A stretch of DNA of 64,000 nucleotides, from positions 1,302,001 through 1,366,000 of the forward strand of contig NZ_CP032514.1 of assembly GCF_003606385.1 (NCBI RefSeq), read 5' to 3'. Source of the DNA: Actinomyces lilanjuaniae (lineage in GTDB: Bacteria; Actinomycetota; Actinomycetes; Actinomycetales; Actinomycetaceae). The translations under genes were made by a program, and so were the position numbers. The notes under the pieces are model-generated. The model saw only the letters and a program-made list of their open reading frames with translations, made no database searches and was not told where the DNA came from. Shown here one piece after another: positions 1-9,825 of the stretch (its first letter is position 1; the number at the start of each line of letters is the position of its first letter).

Positions 1-1010
1 GCGTTGACCCGGAGCGTATCCACGACGTGTGCCTGGAGGCGATCGAGACCGTCAGCCGGGTTCCCCTCGCGCGCGACATGGCGCGCCAGGTGTGGGGGCG
101 GCGTCCGGCGTTCCCGGTGCCCAGCGCCAACCAGGGAGGGCCCTTCGCGCGGCCGGTGCCCGGCCTCCTGGGACTGGCCGCAGGTATGGACAAGGAGGGC
201 GGGGCAGTTGAGGGCCTGGACATGCTTGGCTTCGGCTTCGTCGAGGTCGGGACCGTGACTGCCCAGCCTCAGGAGGGCAATGACAGGCCCCGCATGTGGC
301 GCTACCCGGCGACGCGGGCCATCCGCAACCGCATGGGGTTCAACAGCTCGGGGGCCGACGAGGCCGCCAGGAGGCTGCGTGCGTTGCGCTCCACGGTACG
401 CGGGCGCAGCATCGTTGTGGGTGCCAACATCGGTAAGAACAGGTCGACGTCCTTGGCTAACGCGGTAGGTGACTACCGCTACTGCGCCTCCAGGCTGGCC
501 CGGTGGGTCGACTACCTCGTAGTCAACGTCTCCAGCCCGAACACACCTGGGCTGCGCAGTCTCCAGGACGTCAGCTCCCTGCGCCCGATCCTCAGCGCGG
601 TGCGCCAGGCTGGTGACGAGGCGGCTGGTCGCCACGTCCCGCTCCTGGTCAAGATCGCTCCTGACCTGGCTGACGAGGACGTTGACGCTGTAGCCGCTCT
701 GGTGCTGGACATGGGGCTGGACGGCGTAGTGGCGACCAACACCACCACAGACCATGACCTGGGGGAGGGGGGGCTGTCCGGGGCGCCGCTGCTGTCCCGG
801 GCGCTGGAGGTCGTGCGCCGCCTCCGCCAGCAGCTGGGGGAGCAGCCGACCATCATCGGAGTGGGTGGTATCTCCTCGATCCTGGATGCCGAACTCATGC
901 TTGAGGCTGGAGCCGACCTGCTCCAGGCCTACTCTGCGTTCGTCTACAACGGCCCCGCCTGGCCGGGCCGTGTCAACCGTGCCCTGGCCCTGGGCCACCC
1001 CAGGCGCTGA
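1..1010 (+). CDS. pyrD: Dihydroorotate dehydrogenase (quinone), class 2, 5'-truncated by window edge
   Basis: Oxidises dihydroorotate to orotate in pyrimidine synthesis, using FMN and the quinone pool at the membrane. The frame is already open at base 3, so the true start lies left of the window. Visible class-2 features are GLAAGMDKEG near the N-terminus, the FMN/substrate region RNRMGFNSSG, VVNVSSPNTPGLR with the catalytic serine region, LLVKIAPDL, the ATNTT motif, and the phosphate-binding IIGVGGISS followed by a C-terminal LLQAYSAFVYNGP. Roughly 335 residues are present, close to the usual 340-370, so only a short N-terminal piece is missing. No pyrimidine genes are seen downstream; the next gene is convergent. 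Confidence 0.95.
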   Translation, partial: VDPERIHDVCLEAIETVSRVPLARDMARQVWGRRPAFPVPSANQGGPFARPVPGLLGLAAGMDKEGGAVEGLDMLGFGFVEVGTVTAQPQEGNDRPRMWRYPATRAIRNRMGFNSSGADEAARRLRALRSTVRGRSIVVGANIGKNRSTSLANAVGDYRYCASRLARWVDYLVVNVSSPNTPGLRSLQDVSSLRPILSAVRQAGDEAAGRHVPLLVKIAPDLADEDVDAVAALVLDMGLDGVVATNTTTDHDLGEGGLSGAPLLSRALEVVRRLRQQLGEQPTIIGVGGISSILDAELMLEAGADLLQAYSAFVYNGPAWPGRVNRALALGHPRR

Positions 1011-1188
1011 GCCGCGCCGTGAGCGGCGACCAGGGTCTCGTGCAGGTTTTTTCAGGGCATCTGCGGGAGCGCCTGGGTGCCCCTGGGCACCGAGCCCTGC
1101 GGGCCCGGGAGGGCACTGCAGGAGTGGGGTTCCCGTGGTGCCTCCCACTGCCCGTGCTTGGCTCCTCAGGTCCCCTAGCCTAGCCAGG

Positions 1189-2196
1189 CTATGCGGGACG
1201 CTCCTGCGGCGAGGTGGTCAGTGCGGGGTCGGTGAGGACCGCTCCCTGGAGCGCCGTGTCTACCGCAGCCATGACCTCGGGGTCCAGGACAACCCCGGAG
1301 GCCCTGACGTTCTCCTCTAGCTGCTCGGGTCGGGAGGCCCCGATGATGGCTGCCGAGACGTTCGGGTTCTGCAGGACCCAGGCGAGCGCCAGCTGCGGCA
1401 GTGACAGGCCCGCCTCCTGCGCGACCGGCCGCAGCCCCTGCACAGCGGTCAGGATGTCGTCGCGCATCCAGCGCGAGATCATCTGCTGCCCCCCTTTGTC
1501 GTCCGTGGCCCGTGAGCCTGCTGGCGGCTTCTGGCCAGGCAGATACTTGCCGGACAGGACTCCTTGGGCCATGGGAGACCATACGATCTGGCCCAGTCCC
1601 AGCTCCTTGGAGGTAGGGATGACCTTTTCCTCAATGACCCGCCACAGGGCGGAGTACTGAGGCTGGTTGGACACCAGGCGGAAGCCCATCTGGGTGGCCA
1701 GCTCCTGGCCGGCCCGGATCTGGTCCGCCGTCCACTCCGAGACGCCGATGTACAGCGCCTTGCCGGAGCGCACCACGTCGGCAAAGGCCTGCATGGTCTC
1801 CTCCAGCGGGGTGGCGTAGTCGTAGCGGTGCGCCTGGTAGAGGTCGACGTAGTCGGTGCCCAGACGCCTGAGCGAGCCGTCGATGCCCTCCATGATGTGC
1901 TTGCGCGACAGGCCGACGTCGTTGGGGCCTTTGGGGCCGACAGGCCAGTAGACCTTGGTGAAGATCTCCAGGGACTCGCGGCGTTGCCCCGCCAGCGCCC
2001 GCCCCAGGACCTCCTCCGCCACGGTGTTGGCGTAGACGTCGGCGGTGTCAAAGCTCGTGATGCCCAGGTCCAGGGCGGTGTGAACGCAGGCCGTGGCGGT
2101 GTCCGCCTCCACCTGGGACCCGTGAGTCAGCCAGTTGCCGTAGGTGATCTCAGTGATCTTCAGTCCGGATGAGCCTAGGTGACGATAAGTAACCAT
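1189..2196 (-). CDS. Aldo/keto reductase, potassium-channel beta-subunit-like group
   Basis: NAD(P)H-dependent oxidoreductase with a TIM-barrel fold, 335 aa, the normal length. The start MVTYRHLGSSGLKI is typical. The catalytic tetrad is visible: Asp in SFDTADVY, Tyr in the same motif, Lys in FTKVYWP, and His in LYQAHRYD. The C-terminal cofactor loop IIGASRPEQLEENV is also present. The family (Kv-beta/YghZ-like) reduces aldehydes and ketones of varied origin, so the physiological substrate cannot be read from the sequence. It is convergent with pyrD and divergent from nothing obvious upstream; it looks monocistronic. Confidence 0.9.
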   Translation of the reverse strand: MVTYRHLGSSGLKITEITYGNWLTHGSQVEADTATACVHTALDLGITSFDTADVYANTVAEEVLGRALAGQRRESLEIFTKVYWPVGPKGPNDVGLSRKHIMEGIDGSLRRLGTDYVDLYQAHRYDYATPLEETMQAFADVVRSGKALYIGVSEWTADQIRAGQELATQMGFRLVSNQPQYSALWRVIEEKVIPTSKELGLGQIVWSPMAQGVLSGKYLPGQKPPAGSRATDDKGGQQMISRWMRDDILTAVQGLRPVAQEAGLSLPQLALAWVLQNPNVSAAIIGASRPEQLEENVRASGVVLDPEVMAAVDTALQGAVLTDPALTTSPQERPA

Positions 2197-2329
2197 GGCT
2201 CCACCCTAGGACGGTAGCGTGGCCGCAACCACACTGGCGTGCACACTAACTTGTTTGTTTCACGGCACGCGAATGAGGGTGTGTCCCTGCCGGAGGGGAC
2301 AGCCTCCAGGGCCGGAGGCCGCGGCGGGG

Positions 2330-2926
2330 CTAGGCGGGGAACTCACGTCGGCGCACCTGGGGGGCAGGCTGGCGCCAGCGCCGCAGCTGCATGCAGCGCA
2401 TGAAGGTGTAGAAGAAGACGGACCCCTGCTCCCGCGCCTTGTCCCTACCGAAGGCCGTGTCGAGCCTGCGGCGTACCTGCCACCAGCACAGGACGGAGTC
2501 CCCGATAGCCAGGAGGAAGACGACATAGACTGCGAGCATGAGGTAGGCGGAGGCGAGCGCGAGCCAGGAGGACAGTCCCAGCATAAGCAGCATCAGGAAG
2601 AAGGTCAGGGGCATGAAGAGCTCCCCAACGCAGTAGCGCGCGTCCACGAAGTCGCGGACGTAGCGCCGGACGGGACCCTTGTCCCTGGCTGGCAGGTACC
2701 TCTCGTCGCCGGTGGCCATGGCCTCGCGCTGACGTTGCCAGGCCTCGTCCCGTGCCGCCCGCGCCTGCCTCTTGGCCGCCTTGCGGTCCACAGGCACGAC
2801 AGGGCGCAGTCCCCGGGCCTGCGCGTCCTTACGCCGGGGAGTGGGGCGCCCCTTCCCCGCGGACCGGGGGGCGGCGGGTGCTGGTTCCGGCTGGGCGGTC
2901 TCACGGCGGCTCTTCGACGGACTCAC
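2330..2926 (-). CDS. DUF3043 family membrane protein
   Basis: A protein of about 198 aa, starting from the GTG at 2926. It has a basic, proline-rich N-terminus (GKGRPTPRRKDAQARG), then the family hallmark DKGPVRRYVRDFVDAR, then two hydrophobic segments (around FMPLTFFLMLLMLGLSSWLAL and AYLMLAVYVVFLLAIG), and a short basic tail. DUF3043 is confined to Actinobacteria and has no assigned reaction. A longer upstream reading (to 3082) would overlap the divergent peptidase gene and is not needed. It lies head to head with the M20 peptidase gene, with a short shared promoter region between 2927 and 2966. Confidence 0.8.
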   Translation of the reverse strand: MSPSKSRRETAQPEPAPAAPRSAGKGRPTPRRKDAQARGLRPVVPVDRKAAKRQARAARDEAWQRQREAMATGDERYLPARDKGPVRRYVRDFVDARYCVGELFMPLTFFLMLLMLGLSSWLALASAYLMLAVYVVFLLAIGDSVLCWWQVRRRLDTAFGRDKAREQGSVFFYTFMRCMQLRRWRQPAPQVRRREFPA

Positions 2927-2966
2927 AGTGACCAGGGTAGCCGTAACGTCGCGATACTCTAAAAAC

Positions 2967-4347
2967 ATGATCACCGTTGACGCCCTGCGAGCCGCGACCC
3001 GGACGTCCTTCGAGACGGTCCTTGCAGACCTGTCCGAGCTGGTAGCCATCCCCTCAGTGTCCGCCACCAGCCACGACCGCACCCAGCTCAGGCGCAGCGC
3101 CGAGGCCGTCGCTGCCCTGCTGGAGGGTAGCGGGCTGGAGGCTGAGGTCCTTTCAGCACCGGGTGATGGCGGCGTCCTGGGTGCCCCGGCGGTTCTTGCC
3201 CACAGGCAGGGGCCGACGGGGACGCCGCGCGTGCTGCTCTACGCCCACCACGACGTCCAGCCCGTGGGCCGCCCTCAGCGCTGGAACCAGGAGGACCCCT
3301 TCACGGTACGTCACCACGCCGGGCGACTCTACGGCCGCGGTGCCGCCGACGACAAGGCCGGCATCGTTGCCCACGTCCACGCCCTGCGGGTCCTGAGCGC
3401 CCTGGGGCAGGGGAGCTGCCCTGCTCGGTGACGGTCCTCGTCGAGGGGAGGAGGAGGTGGGCAGCCCCACCTTCGCGGCCTTCCTGGAGGCCTACCGCTC
3501 GCGCCTGGACGCCGACGTCGTCGTTGTGGCCGACTCGATGAACTGGAAAGTAGGCGTACCGGCCCTGACCACGACGCTGCGCGGTGTCCTCCAGGTGGAC
3601 ATCCACCTGGAGGTCCTGGACCACGCCCTGCACTCAGGACAGTACGGCGGCCCCATCTTGGACGCGGTTACCCTCATGTGCCGACTGGTGGCATCCTTTC
3701 ACCACGACAACGGTGACGTCGCTATCGACGGCCTAGTCTCGCGCAGCCAGACCGCCACCGGGGCACCCGACTACCCGGAGGCCGACTTCCGGGCGGACGC
3801 CGGGGTGCTTGAGGGGGTGAGGCTGGCGGGGACCGGAGACCTGACGACGCGCCTGTGGACCAGACCCGCCCTGACAGTGACCGGTATGGACGTCACTCCC
3901 CTGGACCTGGCAGGAAACGTCCTGGCCCCCTCCTGCACGGCACGCCTGTCCCTGCGCACCGCGCCGGGCCAGGACCAGGGGCAGGCGCTGGAGGCGCTGA
4001 CCTCTCACGTGAGGGCGCACGTTCCCTTTGGAGCCCGTGTGAGCGTCTCCTGCCGCGAGAGCGGGCCGTCCTTCGACGGCTCGCAGGACACCGAGGCCTG
4101 CCGGGCCGCGCTGTGGGCGCTGTCGACCGCCTGGGAGCGGGAGGCGGTGTCCGTGGGCCAGGGCGGGACCATTCCGTTCATCTCCGTCCTCACCAGGACC
4201 TTCCCGCACGCTCAGGTCCTGGTCACTGGTGTGGAGGATCCCGACACCCGCGCTCACAGCGAGGACGAGTCCGTGCACCTGGGTGACCTGGAGAGCGCGG
4301 TGCTTGCTGAGGCCCTGCTGCTGGCGCGGCTGGGCGGCGCCGTCTAG
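2967..4347 (+). CDS. M20 family metallopeptidase (dipeptidase-like), reading frame interrupted twice
   Basis: Zinc-dependent cytoplasmic peptidase/deacylase of about 460 aa. From the ATG at 2967 the metal-binding motifs are clear: YAHHDVQP, then GRGAADDKAG, then EGEEEVGSP, and a late AHSEDESV. The frame changes in the GGGG run at 3410-3413 and again in the GGGG run at 3445-3448. Adding one G at each restores a single continuous M20 protein through LPCSVTVLVEGEEEVG to the stop at 4347. Both breaks are of the same kind as those in dnaG and the phage genes, so I infer missing bases rather than a dead gene. The substrate is unknown. A glycerate kinase gene follows 99 bases downstream. Confidence 0.8.
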
Positions 4348-4446
4348 CGCTAAGGTACGGTCGGGGCCTGGTCGACGGGAGTACTGGGCGCAGCGGGAGT
4401 GACGGCGCCCGGTGACTGGCTGGTACCACCAGGAGGGAGACAACCT

Positions 4447-5640
4447 ATGAGGGTCCTCATGGCCCCTGGCGACATGCGTGCGCAGCCGAGCGGGACTCCC
4501 TTGGTGGGGGAGGGCTGCGCTGGGCTGGCGGCGCCGCAGGTCGCGGCAGCCCTGGCCAGAGGGTGGCAGGAGGCGCGCGGTGCCGACGTCGTGGTGCAGG
4601 CTCCCGTCGCTGACGGCGGTCCTGGGTCGGCCCAGGTGGTGCCTTCCGACATGGTGACGGTACGTGAGGCTCTTCAAGGGCAGGGGCCTGTGGGCCAGGT
4701 CCGGGAGGTGGACCTGCTGCAGCTTGCCCCCGCTTCCGGAGCGGGTCCAGGTGGTGGTAGGGCGTCGGGGCGGACCTGGTTCCTTGATGCCGCACGGCTG
4801 GTCGCGCTACCTGCCGACCCGGCCCAGGCCCGCCAGGAGGCGCGAGAGGGGACCACCTATGGACTGGGTGCCGTGGTTGCCCAGGCCCTGCGCCGTACGG
4901 CTCCTGCTGACACCCTGCTGGTCGGGCTGTCGCGGTCGGCTGTCCATGACGGTGGTGCCGGTGCTGTTGCCGCTCTGGGAGGTGTCAGGGGTGGTCGCGC
5001 CCTCGTGGAGGGGCGCAGCCTGGGCCTGGTGCTGGCTGACGGTGTCGCGCTGGGAGGCATGGACGGTGCCGGAGCGGGCCTGGGCATGACCGTGGGTGTC
5101 CAGGAGTGGGAGGCTCAGGAGCGCGACCGGCTGGCCTGTCGCCACGCGGCCGACCTGCTTCGGGTGGCCCAGACAGGCAGGCTTGAGGGGCTGACTGTCC
5201 TGGGAGACAGTCAGCCTCAGCGGCTTACACCCACGACCTGGGGGACCGGGGCGGCCGGAGGTACCGCACTGGTGCTACGTGCGCTGGGGGCCTGGGCGCT
5301 ACCGGGCGCGCGTGTCATGGCCCGGTTGACTGGCCTGGAGAGGTCTGTCCGTAGGCAGGACCTTGTGGTTACCGCTGCTGGAGAGGTCTATGACCTGCTT
5401 GAGGACAGCCCGGTGGCGGTGGTGGCGCGTGCTGCCCAGGGCCGGGCGCTTCCCGTCGTCCTGGTGGCAGGACGGAGCCTTCTTCCTCGGGGAGAGCGTG
5501 CTGGTGCCGGCGTCTCCTCGGTCTACTCCCTGGAGCAGCCCCACACCGACGGCGGTGGCTGGGACGCCGGAGGCGAGCAGGCTCTGCGGCAGCGGCTGGA
5601 GGAGATGGGGGCCCGGCTGGCGCGCAGCTGGTCGCGGTAG
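4447..5640 (+). CDS. Glycerate kinase family protein
   Basis: 397 aa from the ATG at 4447, chosen because a GGAGGGAG ribosome site sits just upstream. Type-I (GarK/GlxK-like) glycerate kinases phosphorylate D-glycerate with ATP. Visible family features are the N-terminal RVLMAPGDMR, the PVADGGPG motif (usually P-x-x-DGGEG), a central GLSRSAVHDGGAGA, and a GTGAAGG glycine-rich stretch in the C-terminal half. Several of these positions differ from the consensus, so the protein is a divergent member and its exact substrate is not secure. It ends just before a hairpin that may act as its terminator; the maltose-type transporter genes converge on it. Confidence 0.75.
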   Translation: MRVLMAPGDMRAQPSGTPLVGEGCAGLAAPQVAAALARGWQEARGADVVVQAPVADGGPGSAQVVPSDMVTVREALQGQGPVGQVREVDLLQLAPASGAGPGGGRASGRTWFLDAARLVALPADPAQARQEAREGTTYGLGAVVAQALRRTAPADTLLVGLSRSAVHDGGAGAVAALGGVRGGRALVEGRSLGLVLADGVALGGMDGAGAGLGMTVGVQEWEAQERDRLACRHAADLLRVAQTGRLEGLTVLGDSQPQRLTPTTWGTGAAGGTALVLRALGAWALPGARVMARLTGLERSVRRQDLVVTAAGEVYDLLEDSPVAVVARAAQGRALPVVLVAGRSLLPRGERAGAGVSSVYSLEQPHTDGGGWDAGGEQALRQRLEEMGARLARSWSR

Positions 5641-5643
5641 GAC

Positions 5644-5668
5644 CCGGCTGGCCTGGCCTACCAGCCGG
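5644..5668 (+). terminator. Likely terminator hairpin after the glycerate kinase gene
   Basis: An 8-bp perfect stem (CCGGCTGG / CCAGCCGG) with a 9-base loop begins directly after the stop codon and is followed by a pyrimidine-rich stretch with short T runs. It could also serve the convergent transporter operon. Confidence 0.5.
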
Positions 5669-5681
5669 TGGGCTTTCTCCT

Positions 5682-5714
5682 GCTTCCTCTTTGCTTCCTC
5701 TTTGCCTCCTCTTT
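5682..5714. repeat. Triple 11-bp tandem repeat between convergent operons
   Basis: Three consecutive units of GCTTCCTCTTT, the third with one change (GCCTCCTCTTT), lie just outside the 3' end of the malG-like gene. No function is evident; it may be part of a termination region. Confidence 0.6.
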
Positions 5715-5719
5715 GACGA

Positions 5720-6721
5720 CTATCCTTTGACAGAGCCCAGGGTCGAGTCGGCGACGATATAGCGCTGGAGGAGCTGGAACAGGGCGATGACAGGAAGCAT
5801 CGTCAGGACGGCCCCGGCAGCGAACACGCCGAGGTTGCTGGAGCGGTTGGCGTCGAGCAGCCCGTAGAGGCCGACGGCCAGCGTCTTGACGGAGCCGTCG
5901 GTCAGGAAGATCCCTCCCAGGAGGAACTCGCTGATGACACTGATAAAGGCCAGCAGGAAGGTTGTGGCGACGATGGGGCGCAGCGTGGGGAGCAGGACCA
6001 GCCAGAACACCTGCCAGTGGGTGCACCCGTCAAGGACGGCAGCCTCGTCCAGCTCGCGGGGAACGGTGTCGAAGGAGCCCTTGATCAGCCACACCTGCCC
6101 CAGTGAGCCGCCCATGAGGGCCAGGCTGTAGCCGACCAGGGTGTTGAGACCCACGGCGGGCAGGACCTGGCCAAGGTCGGAGATCATGGTGTAGACGGCG
6201 ATCATGGACAGGGTCGCGGGGAACATCATGATCAGCAGCACCGTCAGCAGGCCTCCCCGGCGACCGGTGAAGCGGAAGCGTGAGAAGGCGTAGGCGCCCA
6301 GCAGGGAGAAGAGGACCTGTGTGCCGGCCACCGTCGTGCACACCAGCATGCTGTTGAGGTACCACCGGTGAAAAGGACCGTGGCGTCCGGAGAGCAGTTC
6401 CGTGTAGTTTGCCAGGCTCACCTCGGTGGGGACCAGGCCGGTCGAGGCCAGCGTGCCCTGGGGGTTGAGCGATGCGGAGACGACGTACAGGACCGGGAAC
6501 GCGGCGAAGGCCAGGGCGAGGAGCCCCACGACATGGCGCCACCCCACTTCCTGCGCCCACCGCCTCAGGGGCATGCGCCTGTCCGGGGCTGTCCTTCCGG
6601 GCTGCCTTCCTGGTGGGCTCCCAGGGGGTCTCCTCGCTGGTCCTACAGGCGCTCTGGCCAGTCCTTCCGGTGCGGCGGAAGCTGTCCCCGCCTGGCCGTT
6701 GTGGTAGTTGGTGGACCTCAT
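5720..6721 (-). CDS. malG: Maltose/maltodextrin-type ABC transporter permease, MalG-like
   Basis: Inner permease subunit of a carbohydrate importer, 333 aa. After a proline-rich cytoplasmic N-terminus of about 65 residues there are six hydrophobic segments. The EAA loop that contacts the ATPase is seen as DEAAVLDGCTHWQVFWLVLLP. The C-terminus (QRYIVADSTLGSVKG) is the usual MalG ending. It follows the MalF-like gene with a 14-base gap, so the two are co-transcribed. No ATP-binding gene is nearby, which fits Gram-positive systems that share one MsmK/MsiK-type ATPase encoded elsewhere. Sugar specificity is inferred from family only. Confidence 0.88.
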   Translation of the reverse strand: MRSTNYHNGQAGTASAAPEGLARAPVGPARRPPGSPPGRQPGRTAPDRRMPLRRWAQEVGWRHVVGLLALAFAAFPVLYVVSASLNPQGTLASTGLVPTEVSLANYTELLSGRHGPFHRWYLNSMLVCTTVAGTQVLFSLLGAYAFSRFRFTGRRGGLLTVLLIMMFPATLSMIAVYTMISDLGQVLPAVGLNTLVGYSLALMGGSLGQVWLIKGSFDTVPRELDEAAVLDGCTHWQVFWLVLLPTLRPIVATTFLLAFISVISEFLLGGIFLTDGSVKTLAVGLYGLLDANRSSNLGVFAAGAVLTMLPVIALFQLLQRYIVADSTLGSVKG

Positions 6722-6735
6722 GACTGCCTCCCGGG

Positions 6736-8307
6736 TCAGCGGATGTCCTCAAGGGTGCGGATGGCTCGGAACTGGACCGCAGCCAGCACCCCCGTGATGA
6801 CGAAGAGGACCACGGACACGGCCGAGGCGAGCCCGTAGTCCGCCCCCGAGCCGCCGAAGGCGATGCGGTAGACCATGGAGATGAGGATGTCCGTGCCTCC
6901 ACGGGTGTACTCCCCTGCGGCGAAGGGGCCTCCCTCCGTCAACAGCTCGATGGCGTTGAAGTTGTTGAAGTTGAAGGCGAAGGTGCTAACCAGGAGGGGG
7001 GCGACGGCGACTAGCAAGAGCGGCGTGGTGATCCGCCACGTGATCTGGAGGCTGCTGGCACCGTCTATCCGCGCCGCCTCCGTGAGGTCGGAGGGAATAG
7101 ACTGCAGTGCCCCAGTACACACAATAAACATGTAGGGGAAGCCCATCCACGTGTTGGTGATGAGGACCGCGGCCCTGGCCGCCGTAGTGCTCGACAGCCA
7201 CGGGACGTCAAGGTGCAGCACCTCGTTGATGAGCCCGAAGTCCTGGTTGTAGAAACTGGACCAGACCAGCAGGGATATGAACCCGGGGACCGCGTAGGGC
7301 AGCAGGAGGAGAGAGCGGTACAGCCTCTGACCGCGCATCCGGCGGTCGTTGAGGGCCAGGGCCAGCGCGAACCCGACGACAAAGGTGAGAAGGACGGACA
7401 GGAGGGCAAAGGTCAGAGTCCACAGGAAGGCCCCGAGAAACTGGGACGCCAGGTCGGAGCGGGTGAGGAGCCGTTCGTAGTTGGCAAGGCCCACGCCCTG
7501 CCTCCAGGACTGGGGGAGGCTTCGACCGTCCTTGTTGACGAAGCGCTCGGACAGCCCTACCTTCTCCACGGAGTAGACCTCGTTGGTGGCGGTGTCCGTG
7601 ATGGTGTCGGCAGCCTCGTCATAGACCATCCGTCTGGTTCCCTCGAAGGCCGCACGGACCCCCTGGACCCTGATGGCGCTGCTGTCGGACACCGTCAGGG
7701 TCAGTGCTGATACGGTCTCATAGGCGTCGTTGACCTCTCGGGGACTCAGTATCGTGTAGCCCGGGGCGGAGGTGACGTACCCGTCGGTCACTGTGACCTC
7801 GGGGGCCGCCTCCCGGACAGTCTCTCCATCACCGCCGTAAAGGACTCTGCCGGTGGCAGGGTCGACCAGGAAGAGGGTGAACGGACCCTCGGAGACGCTG
7901 CCGACGGTAGCGACCGACAGGTTGTAGACGGGGGAGTTGGCAGTCTGGACCACCGAGTTGTTCGTGATGGAGGTAATAGCCTCCTCCTTGGTGCCACGGA
8001 AGCCGTCACCGAAGTTTGTGAAGGAGGTCTGGACTGTCAGGACGGCAGGTACGACAAGGAAGACTGCGAGGAAGAAGGTACCGGGGAACAGGTACTTGCC
8101 CGGGACCAGCCTGCGTGTGGAGTACAGCGCGGCTGCTGACGCGGCCGACAGGAGCACGATCACCAGCCACGTCCACATCTGGAACCGGACGAGCAGTGGC
8201 ACTAGGTAGACCGTGACGGCCAGGGTCATCGATACGACGACGACACGGCCCAGGAGACCTGCCGTGGTCGTCGTCCCGGCAGGCGCGGTGGGAGCAGAGA
8301 AGGTCAT
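6736..8307 (-). CDS. malF: Maltose/maltodextrin-type ABC transporter permease, MalF-like
   Basis: Membrane permease of 523 aa, the large size typical of MalF with its extended extracellular P2 domain. Three N-terminal hydrophobic segments are followed by an extracellular region (roughly residues 110-265, with sugar-binding-protein contact features such as SFTNFGDGFRGTKEEA). A second membrane bundle carries the EAA loop EAARIDGASSLQITWRITTPLL. It lies between the binding-protein gene upstream and MalG downstream, all on the minus strand. The partner is the lipoprotein encoded at 8365-9679. Confidence 0.9.
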   Translation of the reverse strand: MTFSAPTAPAGTTTTAGLLGRVVVVSMTLAVTVYLVPLLVRFQMWTWLVIVLLSAASAAALYSTRRLVPGKYLFPGTFFLAVFLVVPAVLTVQTSFTNFGDGFRGTKEEAITSITNNSVVQTANSPVYNLSVATVGSVSEGPFTLFLVDPATGRVLYGGDGETVREAAPEVTVTDGYVTSAPGYTILSPREVNDAYETVSALTLTVSDSSAIRVQGVRAAFEGTRRMVYDEAADTITDTATNEVYSVEKVGLSERFVNKDGRSLPQSWRQGVGLANYERLLTRSDLASQFLGAFLWTLTFALLSVLLTFVVGFALALALNDRRMRGQRLYRSLLLLPYAVPGFISLLVWSSFYNQDFGLINEVLHLDVPWLSSTTAARAAVLITNTWMGFPYMFIVCTGALQSIPSDLTEAARIDGASSLQITWRITTPLLLVAVAPLLVSTFAFNFNNFNAIELLTEGGPFAAGEYTRGGTDILISMVYRIAFGGSGADYGLASAVSVVLFVITGVLAAVQFRAIRTLEDIR

Positions 8308-8364
8308 GACGGTGCTGAGGGTGCTGAGGAGGTGGCTGGCGTGTGTCGGGGCAGCGCTGTGCCC

Positions 8365-9679
8365 TTACCCGGCCAGGGAGGAGGTGATCTGCTCCCCGGC
8401 GCTGGTCATGGTCGACACCGGGTCCGCGCCGGCGACAATGTTGGCCTGGGCCGCTGCCAGGGGCATCCACACGGCTGACATTTCAGGGATCGAGGGCATG
8501 GGGTCCGTCTGCGCGGCGAGATCGGAGAAGGAGACCATGTCCGGGTTGTCGGCGGAGAGCCGGTCTGCCAGGTCCTTCTGCGCAGGAGGGAGCTCGTTGA
8601 GGGCAAACATCTTCTCCGCGAAGGAGGAGCTGGTGGCGACGTGCGTCACGAGGCTCTCCGCGAAGGCCCTGTTCCTCCCCCTGGAGGCGACGTAGAAGCA
8701 GTTGACGCCCGCGAAGGGCAGAGCCTGGCTGTCCGGGACATCCTTGAAGCCAGGGATCTCGGAGAGCTGGTAGTCGATCCCGGCCGCCTTGATGTCAGCC
8801 AGCGCCCAGGGTCCTGAGACCAGGTAGGGAGCCTTTCCCTCCGTGAACAGGGAGATGTAGTTGTCGTCTGTCACTGACTTCTTGAGCACCCCGTCACTGC
8901 CCAGCTCTGAGATCCGCTCAGCGGCCTGAAGAGAACCCTCCTTGCCTACTCCCAGGTCATCGGGGTTGTAGGAGCCGTCCTCGTTCCTGCCGAAGAGGTA
9001 CCCGCCGCCGGCGGTGTAGATGGGCTGGAGGTGGTAGGCGTTTCCCTCCTCGCCGACAGGCAGGGACAAGATGGTACCGGTGTCCGCTTCCCTGCCTGCC
9101 TCGACGAGTTCCTCGACGGACTCGGGGGCGACGACGTTTGTCAGGGACTTGTTGACGAACAGGCCCAGGGTCTCTACGGCGTAGGGGACCCCGTAGGTCT
9201 GGCCGTCATAGGTGACGGCGCTCAGGGCGACCTCGCTGATGTTGCTCCTGTCCTCCTCGCTGATCGTGACAGGAGTGATGGTCCCGTTCTGGACGAGGTT
9301 GCCGATCCAGTCGTGGGCTCCCAGCATGATGTCGGGGCCGTTACCTGCCTGGTTGGCCGTGATGAACGTGTCCTGCTGGTCGTCTGCGATCACCTGGACC
9401 GCCACCGTGATGCCCTGTTCCTCACCCCAGGCCCTGGCAGCGTCCTCGACGGAGCGCGCCTTCGGCTCGTCAGCCCAGATCACCAGGTCAGCGCTGTCGT
9501 CACGCACGGTCGCCTGTGTCGCGGCGCTACCCTCCTCGGCAGCGTCACCGGAGCCACTGCCCGGGGTGTCAGAGTCCGACGTGGAAGAGCCGGAGCAGGC
9601 TGCGACCGCAGCCAGTGTGGTGGCGACTGCTGTCAGGGCGAGGAAGGACCGTCGGGGGGGGGGGGGGGGGGGGGGACAT
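8365..9679 (-). CDS. malE: Extracellular maltose-type binding lipoprotein, start codon currently out of frame across a poly-C tract
   Basis: Solute-binding component of the importer, about 435 aa. After the tract there is a twin-arginine type leader RRSFLALTAVATTLAAVAAC ending in a lipobox-like VAAC, a low-complexity Ser/Asp linker, and then a family-1 sugar-binding fold (LVIWADEPKA, YGVPYAVETLGLFVNK, ALPFAGVNCFYV). The natural start is the ATG at 9679, with AAGGAGA 7 bases upstream. Between that ATG and the leader lies a run of 22 C (minus strand, 9675-9654). With 22 C the ATG is out of frame; 21 or 24 would restore MSPPPP...RRSFLAL. So either the gene is switched off by slippage or the tract length is misread. 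Confidence 0.85.
9654..9675. repeat. 22-bp homopolymer (G on plus, C on minus) directly after the malE start codon
   Basis: An uninterrupted mononucleotide run of 22 bases, separated from the ATG by a single T. It lies in the 5' end of the coding sequence, between ribosome site and signal peptide, exactly where slippage would switch translation on and off. It is far longer than any other run in the window. Confidence 0.9.
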
Positions 9680-9825
9680 GAGGATTCTCCTTTGAACCGT
9701 GTTCCGGGTGCCACCGGGCCTGCGGGACAAGGATAGTAGGCAGTATCACATCTGCGCAACGGTCACGTCAGCAGGCAGCCCGGATGAGGCCGCACACAGG
9801 CAGGCTGCCCCGGCACTGTCCAGAA

